Assembly: GCA_964580585.1 (NCBI GenBank)
Contig: CAZOKZ010000096.1
Location: 1-13,033 of the forward strand
Source: CAZOKZ01 sp964580585
GTDB taxonomy: Bacteria > Sumerlaeota > Sumerlaeia > SLMS01 > JAHLLQ01
Length of the DNA stretch: 13,033 bases
Direction of reading: 5' to 3'
The translations under genes and the position numbers were made by a program. The notes below the pieces were generated by a model, which was not told the DNA's origin, did not search any database, and saw only the letters and a list, made by a program, of their open reading frames with translations. Shown here piece by piece: positions 7,167 through 13,033 of the stretch (positions are counted from its first letter, which is position 1; every line of letters begins with the position of its first letter).

Positions 7167-8048
7167 ATGAGTTCAAACCATTCTTACGTTCAAGGTAACG
7201 TTCCCGAAGTCATCGGTCTGATCGCCGGTGAGGGCGACTTTCCCGTGCTGCTGGCTCAGGGAGCCCTCAGCGCAGGCGCCAGGCTTGTTGTCTTCGGTAT
7301 CCATGGCCTTGCCAGTGAGCGGTTGCAGGAACTCGCGACGCATTTTTACACGCTGAAACTGACCGAAATGACGCGGCTGTTCGACCTGTGCCATACACAC
7401 GGCGTTTGCCATCTGACCATGGCCGGACGCGTGCCGCATAAAGTTTTGCTCAAACAAATCAGCCTCGACCCGCGCATTCTCAAGGTGCTCGGTCGTCTGA
7501 AAAATAAAAAAGCCGACTCGTTGCTTCTCGCCGCCACCGAGGAAATCGAGCGCGAAGGCATCGAGGTTCTCGACTCCACCCTTTTCCTGAAATCCTGCAT
7601 GCCGGCGCCCGGATTGCTGACGCCTCAATCGCCTCCGAGCGATGATATTCTGAAAGACATGCATTTTGGTTACCCGATCGCCAAGGAAATCGCGCGGCTC
7701 GACATTGGTCAAACCATCGCCGTGAAAAACCAGATCGTCGTTGCGGTGGAAGCCATCGAAGGCACCGACGAGTTGATCAAACGGGCAGGCAAACTTGGCG
7801 GCCCTGGCGTTGTCTTCATCAAGGTCTCTAAACCGCGCCAGGATATGCGTTTCGACGTTCCCGTGATCGGCATGCAAACGTTCCGCAATTTGGTAGATAT
7901 CAAGGCGGGCGGTCTTTGCGTGACCTCGGGCCAGACGATCTTTCTGGACCGAGACGAGGCAATCGATCTTGCCCACCGGCACAAAATTAGCGTGTATTCA
8001 TACCAGGAAACTGGCCTCGAAACACCCTACGAAGACGTCATCCGTTAA
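7167..8048 (+). CDS. lpxI: UDP-2,3-diacylglucosamine pyrophosphatase LpxI
   Basis: LpxI (formerly DUF1009) cleaves UDP-2,3-diacylglucosamine to lipid X and UMP in bacteria that lack LpxH. From ATG 7167 the protein is 293 aa. The start is supported by AAAAGG at 7155-7160, six bases upstream, and by the first family strand coming soon after it (VIGLIAGEGDFPVLLA). The N-terminal domain is Rossmann-like, with the conserved TMAGRVPHKVL region in the middle. The C-terminal domain carries the family signature VAVEAIEGTDELI (residues 192-204) and DMRFDVPVIG (from D226), which hold acidic residues of the kind needed for metal-dependent catalysis. It is cytoplasmic or membrane-peripheral. It closes the envelope operon. 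Its presence next to lpxC agrees with a complete lipid A pathway, although lpxA, lpxD and lpxB are not in this window. Confidence 0.93.
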   Translation: MSSNHSYVQGNVPEVIGLIAGEGDFPVLLAQGALSAGARLVVFGIHGLASERLQELATHFYTLKLTEMTRLFDLCHTHGVCHLTMAGRVPHKVLLKQISLDPRILKVLGRLKNKKADSLLLAATEEIEREGIEVLDSTLFLKSCMPAPGLLTPQSPPSDDILKDMHFGYPIAKEIARLDIGQTIAVKNQIVVAVEAIEGTDELIKRAGKLGGPGVVFIKVSKPRQDMRFDVPVIGMQTFRNLVDIKAGGLCVTSGQTIFLDRDEAIDLAHRHKISVYSYQETGLETPYEDVIR

Positions 8049-8055
8049 ACGGTCC

Positions 8056-8107
8056 GGGTTTTGCAACCCCCTGTGATGGCGGCTCGTGGGTGGATGCCGC
8101 CTGTTTT
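8056..8107 (+). terminator. Weak hairpins after lpxI
   Basis: Two small stems lie between lpxI and sodA. One is GGGTT/AACCC with the loop TTGC (8056-8069). The other is GGCGGC/GCCGCC (8078-8083 with 8096-8101), with a 12-base loop followed by TGTTTT. The second could end the envelope operon, but the long loop and short T-run make it a weak terminator. Confidence 0.3.
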
Positions 8108-8143
8108 CCACAATCACACTGATCCGACCGAGGAGATGACCCC

Positions 8144-8752
8144 ATGGCTTATACGCTTCCCGAATTGCCATATGCATACGATGCGCTCGAACCACACATT
8201 GACGCGCAAACCATGCAGATTCACCACACGAAACACCATCAGGCGTACATCAACAACGTGAACGCCGCTCTCGAAGGCCACGCCGATCTGGCAGCCAAGT
8301 CCATCGAAGACCTGGTGGCTGGTTTGAGCACTGTGCCCGATGCCGTCAAAGGCGCCGTGCGCAATAACGGCGGCGGTCATGCCAACCATTCGTTGTTTTG
8401 GACCGTGATGTCGCCCAACGGCGGCGGCGCTCCGGATGGTGATTTGGCGGCGGCGATCAACGCGGCCTTTGGCAGCTTCGACGACTTCAAAGCCAAGTTC
8501 GAAGCGGCGGCGAAAACCCGTTTCGGCAGCGGCTGGGCATGGCTGGTGGTCAGCAACGGCGCGCTCGAAGTGACCTCGACCGCCAACCAGGACAGCCCGC
8601 TTTCCGAGGGCAAAACGCCGATTCTTGGGCTCGATGTCTGGGAACACGCCTACTATCTGAATTACCAAAACCGACGTCCGGATTACGTTTCGGCCTTCTG
8701 GAACGTGGTCAATTGGGCCGAAGTCGCTCGCCGATTTGCCGCCGCAAAGTAA
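8144..8752 (+). CDS. sodA: Superoxide dismutase, Mn type
   Basis: This enzyme converts superoxide to oxygen and hydrogen peroxide. It is 202 aa, normal for the Fe/Mn SOD family, with no signal peptide, so it is cytoplasmic. The four metal ligands are visible: H27 in MQIHHTKHH, H82 in GGHANHSLFW, and D164 and H168 in DVWEHAYYL. The manganese rather than iron form is indicated by glycines before the second ligand (GGGHANHS) and by a glutamine in the NQDSPL segment, the position that hydrogen-bonds the metal-bound solvent in Mn enzymes. AGGAGA (8131-8136) lies seven bases before ATG 8144. The sequence is strikingly close to the classical enterobacterial SodA pattern throughout (YTLPELPYAYDALEPHID; QNRRPDY; FWNVVNW). 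It is probably a separate transcription unit from the lpx operon. Confidence 0.95.
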   Translation: MAYTLPELPYAYDALEPHIDAQTMQIHHTKHHQAYINNVNAALEGHADLAAKSIEDLVAGLSTVPDAVKGAVRNNGGGHANHSLFWTVMSPNGGGAPDGDLAAAINAAFGSFDDFKAKFEAAAKTRFGSGWAWLVVSNGALEVTSTANQDSPLSEGKTPILGLDVWEHAYYLNYQNRRPDYVSAFWNVVNWAEVARRFAAAK

Positions 8753-8765
8753 CGACCGGTATAAG

Positions 8766-8788
8766 CATGCCAAGTAAAATTCGGCATG
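8766..8788 (+). terminator. Hairpin after sodA
   Basis: CATGCC (8766-8771) and GGCATG (8783-8788) form a 6-bp perfect stem with an 11-base loop, 13 bases after the sodA stop. There is no T-run, so termination activity is doubtful. Confidence 0.3.
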
Positions 8789-8811
8789 ATGGTGGACTCG
8801 TAATATAACCT

Positions 8812-8938
8812 CAGAGAGTTCAAGAGTTTCCAAGATCAAGACGCGCGAAGCGAGGACGACCAAAGCGTAGCGGAGCTACGTTGCGGAAGTCCGAGACTGA
8901 TGCGCAACGCCGAGATTGGGAACTTTTTGAACTCTCTG
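8812..8938. repeat. 127-nt structured palindromic element
   Basis: The element has perfect 12-bp inverted ends, CAGAGAGTTCAA (8812-8823) and TTGAACTCTCTG (8927-8938). Just inside them a further imperfect arm pairs GAGTTTCCAA with TTGGGAACTT using G-T pairs. The centre holds a tight hairpin, CGTAGC/GCTACG around GGA (8866-8880). No reading frame fits it. The nested symmetry suggests a dispersed intergenic element (REP or MITE-like) or a folded RNA, lying between sodA and the glycosyltransferase gene. I infer that more copies exist in the genome, but the window shows only one. Confidence 0.7.
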
Positions 8939-9039
8939 TGGGTTTGTATTGCCCAGGTCGGTTGTTTTATGTCCAGTAAATACCCGCCGCGCGGACCCAT
9001 TGCATCACGCCGATTTTGGGCAACCCAGGACCCGATTGC

Positions 9040-9813
9040 ATGCCACGCCTTTTTGTTTTCCTCCCCGCTTACAACGAAGAAAAATGCCTGCCCCCGCTCC
9101 TGCATTCGTTTCATCGCCTTTTCCAGAAATTGCCTGCCGATTATAAACCGGTGATCGTCGTGGTGGACGACGGCAGTAAAGATAATACTGCCCGCGTCGT
9201 ACGCCGAGCCGCTAAAAAAGGCATTTCGGTCGATCTGGTCCAGCACCCGAAAAACAAAGGTCTCGGCGAAGCGATCAAGACCGGTTTGCGTGAAACGGCG
9301 AAGCTTTCCAACGACCCCAACGACATCGTTATCTGTATGGATGCCGATAACACGCACCCGCCTAGCCATATTCCCTCGATGATTGAAAAAATGAGGCGCG
9401 AAAAGGCGGACATCGTGATCGCCTCGCGCTATCGCCGGGGGAGCAAACAATACGGCGTGCCGCTCAATCGTCAAGCCATGAGCCTTGGCGCGCTCTTCCT
9501 CTTCTGGCTCTTTTTGCGGCTTGATGGCGTGCGTGATTACACATGCGGCTATCGTGCATACAGGCTGGAATTGGTGCAAAAATCCCTGAATCACTATGGA
9601 GATAAGATTATCACGCGTGCGGGTTTTGCCTGCACCGACCAACTGCTCGTAAATATGGCGGCGCTCGGGGCGAAAATCCGCGAAGTGCCCTTCATTTTGC
9701 GCTATGATCGCAAGCAGGGTGAAAGCAAGTTACAGCTTGGGACGACGATTCTGGAAACGTTTGCGCTGTTGGCCGCGGGACGCAAAAAACTCAAGCAAAG
9801 CAAATACAGATAG
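9040..9813 (+). CDS. DPM1-like family 2 glycosyltransferase
   Basis: This is a GT-A fold glycosyltransferase of the polyprenyl/dolichol-phosphate mannosyltransferase type, which moves a sugar from a nucleotide donor to a membrane polyprenyl phosphate. It is 257 aa from ATG 9040, chosen because AGGA (9027-9030) lies nine bases upstream and the family's first strand follows at once (FVFLPAYNEE, residues 5-14). Nucleotide-binding VVVDDGSKDNT has D43-D44. The metal-binding DAD is at 101-103 in CMDADNTHP. SRYRRGS (129-135) and RDYTCGYRAYR (165-175) are typical, and RYDRKQGESKL (221-231) closes the domain. One hydrophobic stretch (LGALFLFWLFLRL) fits membrane association, but there is no C-terminal transmembrane domain. 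The sugar and the final product, glycan or glycolipid, cannot be inferred. It stands alone between sodA and the convergent leuCD operon. Confidence 0.88.
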   Translation: MPRLFVFLPAYNEEKCLPPLLHSFHRLFQKLPADYKPVIVVVDDGSKDNTARVVRRAAKKGISVDLVQHPKNKGLGEAIKTGLRETAKLSNDPNDIVICMDADNTHPPSHIPSMIEKMRREKADIVIASRYRRGSKQYGVPLNRQAMSLGALFLFWLFLRLDGVRDYTCGYRAYRLELVQKSLNHYGDKIITRAGFACTDQLLVNMAALGAKIREVPFILRYDRKQGESKLQLGTTILETFALLAAGRKKLKQSKYR

Positions 9814-10204
9814 CGAGTTAAAAGGAGGGCGCCGGGTGGGGAGCCCGGCGCAGGTGGGAGAAAAGGGGGAGTGTGGGATGGAGGAAGTCCCAATTGGGGA
9901 GGTCTTCGGAGGGGGAACCGATTCGGGAGATGACCTTGGGGTTCCTTCCCACGTATCTTGATAAAGCGTTATTCGGACCAAGTCGTAGAAATTCGGGGTT
10001 CGTGCGGCGGTAATTATTGTTAGTCTATAAATATCAACTGTTTACAAGTGCTTTGTTGTGGCGCCCAATATTCATGTTTTCACGCGCTATCGAAAAAATT
10101 GCTGGGTAAGAACATGGACGGGGTAATTTCTTTCACGCCAATGTGTGCGACATTTCGCACGCATTGTGCGTGTGTGCACCATTGATCCGAATTGTCCGGG
10201 AAAC
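9814..10204. other. Gene-free convergent intergenic region
   Basis: I see no credible gene here. The first part (about 9821-9930) is strongly purine-rich on the plus strand, with many GGGAG/GGAGG tracts. It holds a GC-rich hairpin at 9829-9851, the palindrome CCCAATTGGG (9889-9898), and a GGAACC/GGTTCC pair further on. The middle (about 10005-10060) is AT-rich. Near 10140-10165, AATGTGTGCG pairs with CGCACGCATT across ACATTT with one G-T pair. It lies between two converging transcription units, so promoters are not expected and 3'-end structures are the likeliest content. Confidence 0.6.
9829..9851 (+). terminator. GC-rich hairpin after the glycosyltransferase gene
   Basis: GCGCCGGG (9829-9836) and CCCGGCGC (9844-9851) form a perfect 8-bp stem with a 7-base loop, 15 bases after the stop codon. 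The position suits a transcript 3' end, but no T-run follows, so it is not a standard intrinsic terminator. Confidence 0.45.
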
Positions 10205-10237
10205 AAAAAAGCCGACCGGGAAACAAACCGGTCGGCT
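10205..10237 (-). terminator. Intrinsic terminator of leuCD
   Basis: Read on the minus strand, AGCCGACCGG pairs perfectly with CCGGTCGGCT (10-bp stem, 10237-10228 with 10219-10210) across an 8-base loop. A run of six T residues (10210-10205) ends it. It begins 24 bases after the leuD stop codon and is a textbook rho-independent terminator. Confidence 0.92.
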
Positions 10238-10260
10238 CTGGAGACTGCAAGAAGCATGGA

Positions 10261-10875
10261 TCATTGCCAGCCGTTGAAATACGGTAAAGCCGCCGCCGTC
10301 TTGTCGATCTGCTCGCCCGAAGCCAGCAGTTCCAGCGTCGAGTCCCAACGCCCTTCCAGAAATTGCTGGCGAGGACCTTCGGCCAAGTCGAAACGAACCG
10401 ATTCATTGCCAAACGTAATGGTCTTGGATTCCAGATCGACCGTAAAACCGAGTTGTTTATCTGCTTCGTTGGCATCCATCAGTTTTTGCGCCGTCTCGGC
10501 ATCCACCGTGACGCACGGAATGCCGAGCGCCACACAGTTGCCATAGAAAATTTCGGCGAACGATTCGCCAATGATGGCTTTGATTTTTTTGCCCCAACGC
10601 ATAATAGCCTGCGGAGCATGTTCGCGCGAGGAACCACAGCCGAAATTCTTGTTCACAATCAGGATTTCCGCGTCGGCGAATTCCGGATTGTCAAAGGCAT
10701 GCGTCAAGCCTTTCTGCTTGAGCTGTGCGCGGTCGTCTTCAAACGCGTGCTCGCCCAATCCATCGAATACCACACAGCGCAGATAACGCGCCGGGATGAT
10801 GCGGTCGGTGTCGATATCGTTTCCACGCACGCTGATGGCTTTGCCCGAGATGCGGATGCGTTTTGCGTCTTCCAT
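10261..10875 (-). CDS. leuD: 3-isopropylmalate dehydratase small subunit LeuD
   Basis: LeuD is the small subunit of isopropylmalate isomerase, the second committed step of leucine biosynthesis, which converts 2-isopropylmalate to 3-isopropylmalate with LeuC. The protein is 204 aa, the normal length of the bacterial form. Visible family motifs are GNDIDTDRIIPARYL (residues 18-32), the substrate-binding loop NFGCGSSREHAP (77-88), and SFAEIFYGNCVALGIP (105-120). The start at 10875 is supported by AAGGA on the minus strand (10889-10885), nine bases upstream. It follows leuC by 43 bases in the same direction and is closed by a strong terminator, so leuCD forms a two-gene operon. No leuA, leuB or ilv gene is in the window. 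Confidence 0.96.
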   Translation of the reverse strand: MEDAKRIRISGKAISVRGNDIDTDRIIPARYLRCVVFDGLGEHAFEDDRAQLKQKGLTHAFDNPEFADAEILIVNKNFGCGSSREHAPQAIMRWGKKIKAIIGESFAEIFYGNCVALGIPCVTVDAETAQKLMDANEADKQLGFTVDLESKTITFGNESVRFDLAEGPRQQFLEGRWDSTLELLASGEQIDKTAAALPYFNGWQ

Positions 10876-10918
10876 TTTACTCTATCCTTGAATTTAGTCG
10901 AGTTAGCGAGGCTTGGTC

Positions 10919-12352
10919 TCAGGACACGCCGGCCATTTTGCCGATTTCGAACAGCTCGCGCGCATCGGTCACTTCGCCGGTAATCGCGGCGGCGGCCACC
11001 ATGACGGGCGACATCAGCAACGTGCGCCCAACGGGCGAACCTTGACGACCTTTGAAGTTTCGGTTCGACGACGACGCGCAAATTTCACGGCCTTTCAGCT
11101 TATCCGGATTCATGGCCAAACACATCGAGCAGCCAGCTTCGCGGAAATCGAATCCCGCCTCGGTGAAAATCTTGTCCCAGCCGCGTTCGCGAAGCTGCTC
11201 GCGCACGGTTTGCGAACCGGGCACGACGATGGCCCGCACATGCGGGGCGACTTTGAAGCCGCGGCCTTCGATCTGGCGGATGACCTCTTCGAAATCGCTC
11301 AGTCGGCCGTTTGTGCACGAGCCGATGAACGCCACGTCGATTTTGGTGCCTTTGATCGGCTGGCCCGCTTCGAACGACATGTATTCGTAGGCTTCTTTGA
11401 TCAGTTCCTGCTCGGTTTTGTCGAATTGGTCAAGTGACGGAATCGCGCCATTGACCGAGGTCGATTGGCCCGGCGTGATACCCCACGTGACGATGGGCTC
11501 GATGTCAGCGGCGTCGTAAACCACCACGTCATCGTATTCCGCATCGGCGTCCGACTTCATCGTTTCCCAATAATCTACAGCACGATCCCACGCTTCACCC
11601 TTCGGGGCGAACGGACGGCCTTTAATGTAATCGTACGTGGTTTGGTCGGGGTTCACGTAACCGCAACGCGCGCCGCCTTCGATCGACATGTTGCAGACGG
11701 TCATGCGTTCTTCCATCGTCATGTTGTCGAAAACTTCGCCCGCGTATTCGTACGCGTAACCGACGCCGCCCTTCACGCCGAGTTGCTGGATGATGTACAA
11801 CGTCACGTCCTTGGCGTACACGCCGGGGCGCAACTTGCCGTTCACCTCGATGCGGCGCACCTTCAGCTTGCTCATGGCGAGCGTTTGCGTCGCCAGTACG
11901 TCGCGCACTTGCGAGGTGCCGATGCCGAACGCGATGGCGCCGAACGCGCCGTGGGTCGATGTGTGCGAATCGCCGCAACAAATCGTCATGCCCGGCTGGG
12001 TCAAGCCTTGCTCGGGGCCGATGATGTGAACGACGCCCTGCTCGCCTTTTTCCGGCGCGAAGTAGCGAATGCCGAACTGGCTGGTGTTATTTTCCAGGGC
12101 AACGAGCATTTCCTCGGCGAGCGGATCGGCCAGCGGCCGCGCCTGGCTGTGCGTCGGAATAATGTGATCGACGGTGGCGAAATTCCGCTGGGGGAATTTG
12201 ACCGTCCATCCGCGCTCGCGGATCATGGCGAACGCCTGGGGCGAGGTGACCTCGTGGATCATCTGCAATCCCATCAGCAGTTGCCATTGCCCGGACGGCA
12301 ATTGGCGAACGGCATGACGTTCGAAGACTTTCTGGTACAGGCTCTTGCCCAT
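10919..12352 (-). CDS. leuC: 3-isopropylmalate dehydratase large subunit LeuC
   Basis: LeuC is the 4Fe-4S-containing large subunit of isopropylmalate isomerase, a member of the aconitase superfamily. It is 477 aa, close to the ~466-aa E. coli enzyme. The three cluster cysteines are present at C346 (FIGSCTNGR) and at C408 and C411 (EAGCSMCLAMNPD). Other landmarks are TVDHIIPTHSQ (residues 60-70), CCGDSHTSTHGAFGA (125-139) and the C-terminal SSSNRNFKGRQG. The start at 12352 has AAGGAG on the minus strand (12366-12361) with an 8-base spacer. The product is cytoplasmic and oxygen-sensitive through its cluster. leuD follows 43 bases downstream. The leader upstream of the start contains competing hairpins that suggest regulation by attenuation. 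Confidence 0.97.
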   Translation of the reverse strand: MGKSLYQKVFERHAVRQLPSGQWQLLMGLQMIHEVTSPQAFAMIRERGWTVKFPQRNFATVDHIIPTHSQARPLADPLAEEMLVALENNTSQFGIRYFAPEKGEQGVVHIIGPEQGLTQPGMTICCGDSHTSTHGAFGAIAFGIGTSQVRDVLATQTLAMSKLKVRRIEVNGKLRPGVYAKDVTLYIIQQLGVKGGVGYAYEYAGEVFDNMTMEERMTVCNMSIEGGARCGYVNPDQTTYDYIKGRPFAPKGEAWDRAVDYWETMKSDADAEYDDVVVYDAADIEPIVTWGITPGQSTSVNGAIPSLDQFDKTEQELIKEAYEYMSFEAGQPIKGTKIDVAFIGSCTNGRLSDFEEVIRQIEGRGFKVAPHVRAIVVPGSQTVREQLRERGWDKIFTEAGFDFREAGCSMCLAMNPDKLKGREICASSSNRNFKGRQGSPVGRTLLMSPVMVAAAAITGEVTDARELFEIGKMAGVS

Positions 12353-12373
12353 GGAAGAGGCTCCTTACAACGG

Positions 12374-12392
12374 GCGCGGGGGCTTCCCGCGC
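12374..12392 (-). promoter_or_regulatory. Hairpin next to the leuC ribosome site
   Basis: In the leuC leader transcript GCGCGGG and CCCGCGC form a perfect 7-bp stem around a 5-base loop. It ends seven bases before AAGGAG, the leuC ribosome site, so it may influence access of ribosomes or insulate the site. Confidence 0.5.
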
Positions 12393-12401
12393 GAAATATC
12401 C

Positions 12402-12456
12402 CCCGGTTGTCTCGGGTCGAAAACCGGGCCTGCTTCGATGAGAAGCAAAATCCCGG
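12402..12456 (-). promoter_or_regulatory. Putative attenuator in the leuC leader
   Basis: Transcribed right to left, CCGGG (12456-12452) can pair with CCCGG (12428-12424). This encloses a perfect inner stem TGCTTC/GAAGCA (12447-12442 with 12436-12431), and four U residues (12423-12420) follow, so it is terminator-like. The same CCCGG, extended to CCCGGTT (12428-12422), can instead pair with AACCGGG (12408-12402), a 7-bp alternative. The two folds exclude each other, as in transcription attenuators. No leucine-rich leader peptide and no T-box motif were seen, so the sensor is unknown. Confidence 0.45.
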
Positions 12457-12565
12457 CCCCGTTCCGGCATCAACCGCCGAGGGAGCAAAAAGTATGCATA
12501 GGAGAGGGGCAGGCGTCTAGCGGGAAGATGCTCAGGGCGTTGCTGTTTTCCGAATCGAAAAGATT

Positions 12566-12721
12566 TACCACGAAGACACGAAGACACGAAGTTTCACAAA
12601 GGAAAAGCTTCAAACCGCAAAGACGCCAAGTCACTAAGGAACGCGAAGCAAGGAAATTGATAAATTCTTCTCAGCGCCTCAGCGTCTCTGCGCGATGAAT
12701 TCACGTTTTCGTGTCTTCGCG
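12566..12721. repeat. Long imperfect inverted-repeat element (CACGAAGA type)
   Basis: The outer arms CACGAAGACACGAA (12569-12582) and TTCGTGTCTTCGCG (12708-12721) match at 13 of 14 positions as inverted copies. The inner arms CGCAAAGACGC (12616-12626) and GCGTCTCTGCG (12682-12692) match at 10 of 11. The left arm also contains an 8-bp tandem repeat, CACGAAGA, in nearly three units (12569-12591). There is no coding frame. The layout resembles a family of intergenic elements I recall from other environmental bacterial genomes, which I cannot verify here. It lies upstream of leuC and could carry or shape its promoter. Confidence 0.75.
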
Positions 12722-12735
12722 AATTGATTTTTTCT

Positions 12736-12778
12736 CAACTCGTACCAAGTGTTCCTCATTTGGGAGGTTCACGAGTTG
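12736..12778. repeat. Inverted repeat CAACTCGT/ACGAGTTG
   Basis: Perfect 8-bp arms (12736-12743 and 12771-12778) enclose a 27-base interior that has its own CCTC/GAGG pairing. It lies directly after the CACGAAGA element and may be a separate small palindrome or the edge of the next repeat block. Confidence 0.5.
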
Positions 12779-12794
12779 GGAGACCTCGTTTTTC

Positions 12795-12982
12795 AAGCCT
12801 GAAGGGCTTCGACATCCGATAGCCCAGGGCAAAGCGCGAAGCGCGACGCCCTGGGTAGAGAGGGGGTATTTTCCGAACCCTGAAGGGGTTCAATAGGGTG
12901 GGGGAGCAGTGTGTCGCGCACTTTCAGCGCGCGGACGCTTTACGTTTGTTTACCCAGGGCGTCGCGCTTCGCGTTCGCCCTG
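12795..12982. repeat. CCCAGGGC palindrome block with inverted second copy
   Basis: CCCAGGGC (12823-12830) and GCCCTGGG (12848-12855) form a hairpin around a GCGCGAAGCGCG core. The 21 bases at 12835-12855 recur exactly in inverted orientation at 12953-12973, part of a second, slightly degraded palindrome (12953-12982). Two small hairpins with the core CCTGAAGGG flank the first copy: AAGCC/GGCTT (12795-12809) and GAACCC/GGGTTC (12875-12891). No gene is visible. This is a composite block of dispersed repeats, probably continuing past the window edge. Confidence 0.7.
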
Positions 12983-13033
12983 TATCCATGAATGCAAAGC
13001 AGCCGTCCTTTCCGAACGAGTTTTAGGTGGAAC

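Noticed and set aside
7173..7982. 269-aa open frame on the minus strand opposite lpxI
   Set aside because: Shadow of lpxI; no family features and fully overlapped by a recognised gene.
8836..9642. 268-aa open frame on the minus strand opposite the glycosyltransferase and the palindromic element
   Set aside because: It runs through both a repeat and a recognised gene in antisense and shows no domain.
12470..12499. Nine-codon minus-strand ORF considered as a leu leader peptide
   Set aside because: Only one leucine codon, no ribosome site, and no run of regulatory codons near the hairpins.
11465..12520. 351-aa plus-strand open frame opposite leuC
   Set aside because: Low-complexity His/Arg/Val-rich translation typical of an antisense shadow; leuC is certain.
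12569..12591. Short 8-bp tandem repeat considered as a CRISPR fragment
   Set aside because: Units are contiguous with no spacers and belong to the arm of a larger palindrome; no cas gene is present.
12711..12896. 61-aa ORF in the repeat region
   Set aside because: It is formed from the CCTGAAGGG and CCCAGGGC repeat units, lacks a ribosome site and has no independent coding signal.

Overview
The window looks like a chromosomal segment from a diderm (Gram-negative) bacterium. It carries BamA, a Skp/OmpH-like chaperone, LpxC, FabZ and LpxI, all of which serve an LPS-type outer membrane. The genes are moderately GC-rich and most starts have clear Shine-Dalgarno sequences. Use of LpxI instead of LpxH, and abundant intergenic palindromic repeats, are compatible with several less-studied diderm lineages, for example the Planctomycetes/Verrucomicrobia neighbourhood or related candidate phyla. 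No phylum can be fixed from this sequence alone.

Layout, left to right. (1) 1-1008: C-terminal part of a radical SAM/SPASM protein cut by the window edge. (2) 1009-2717: an accessory island with two genes, a 115-aa unknown protein and a more AT-rich DUF3800-like protein. Each is preceded by a copy of the same ~90-bp repeat. Both stop codons sit inside RYYYAAC-like boxes, and one repeat copy contains a stem with a single bulged G. Together this resembles integron gene cassettes with attC-like sites, although the boxes are imperfect and no integrase is in view. (3) 2718-8048: envelope cluster bamA - skp/ompH - lpxC - fabZ - lpxI on the plus strand. The last four are tightly packed with ATGA overlaps, and a terminator-like hairpin separates bamA from skp. 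(4) 8144-8752: Mn-type superoxide dismutase. (5) 8812-8938: a 127-nt structured palindromic element. (6) 9040-9813: a DPM1-like family 2 glycosyltransferase. (7) 9814-10260: a gene-free convergent intergenic region ending in a strong terminator for the minus strand. (8) 12352-10261, minus strand: leuC then leuD, the two subunits of isopropylmalate isomerase. Their leader contains mutually exclusive hairpins that look like an attenuator. (9) 12500-13033: no gene, but at least two families of intergenic repeat.

How the genes work together: LpxC commits UDP-acylglucosamine to lipid A, FabZ supplies and balances acyl-ACP chains, and LpxI makes lipid X. BamA and the Skp-like chaperone fold outer-membrane proteins, so this is an outer-membrane biogenesis operon. 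lpxD and lpxA, which often sit in this cluster, are absent, and lpxC occupies the slot after skp. leuCD is an independent leucine-biosynthesis operon. The most unusual parts are the cassette-like island, the leuC leader and the repeat elements.
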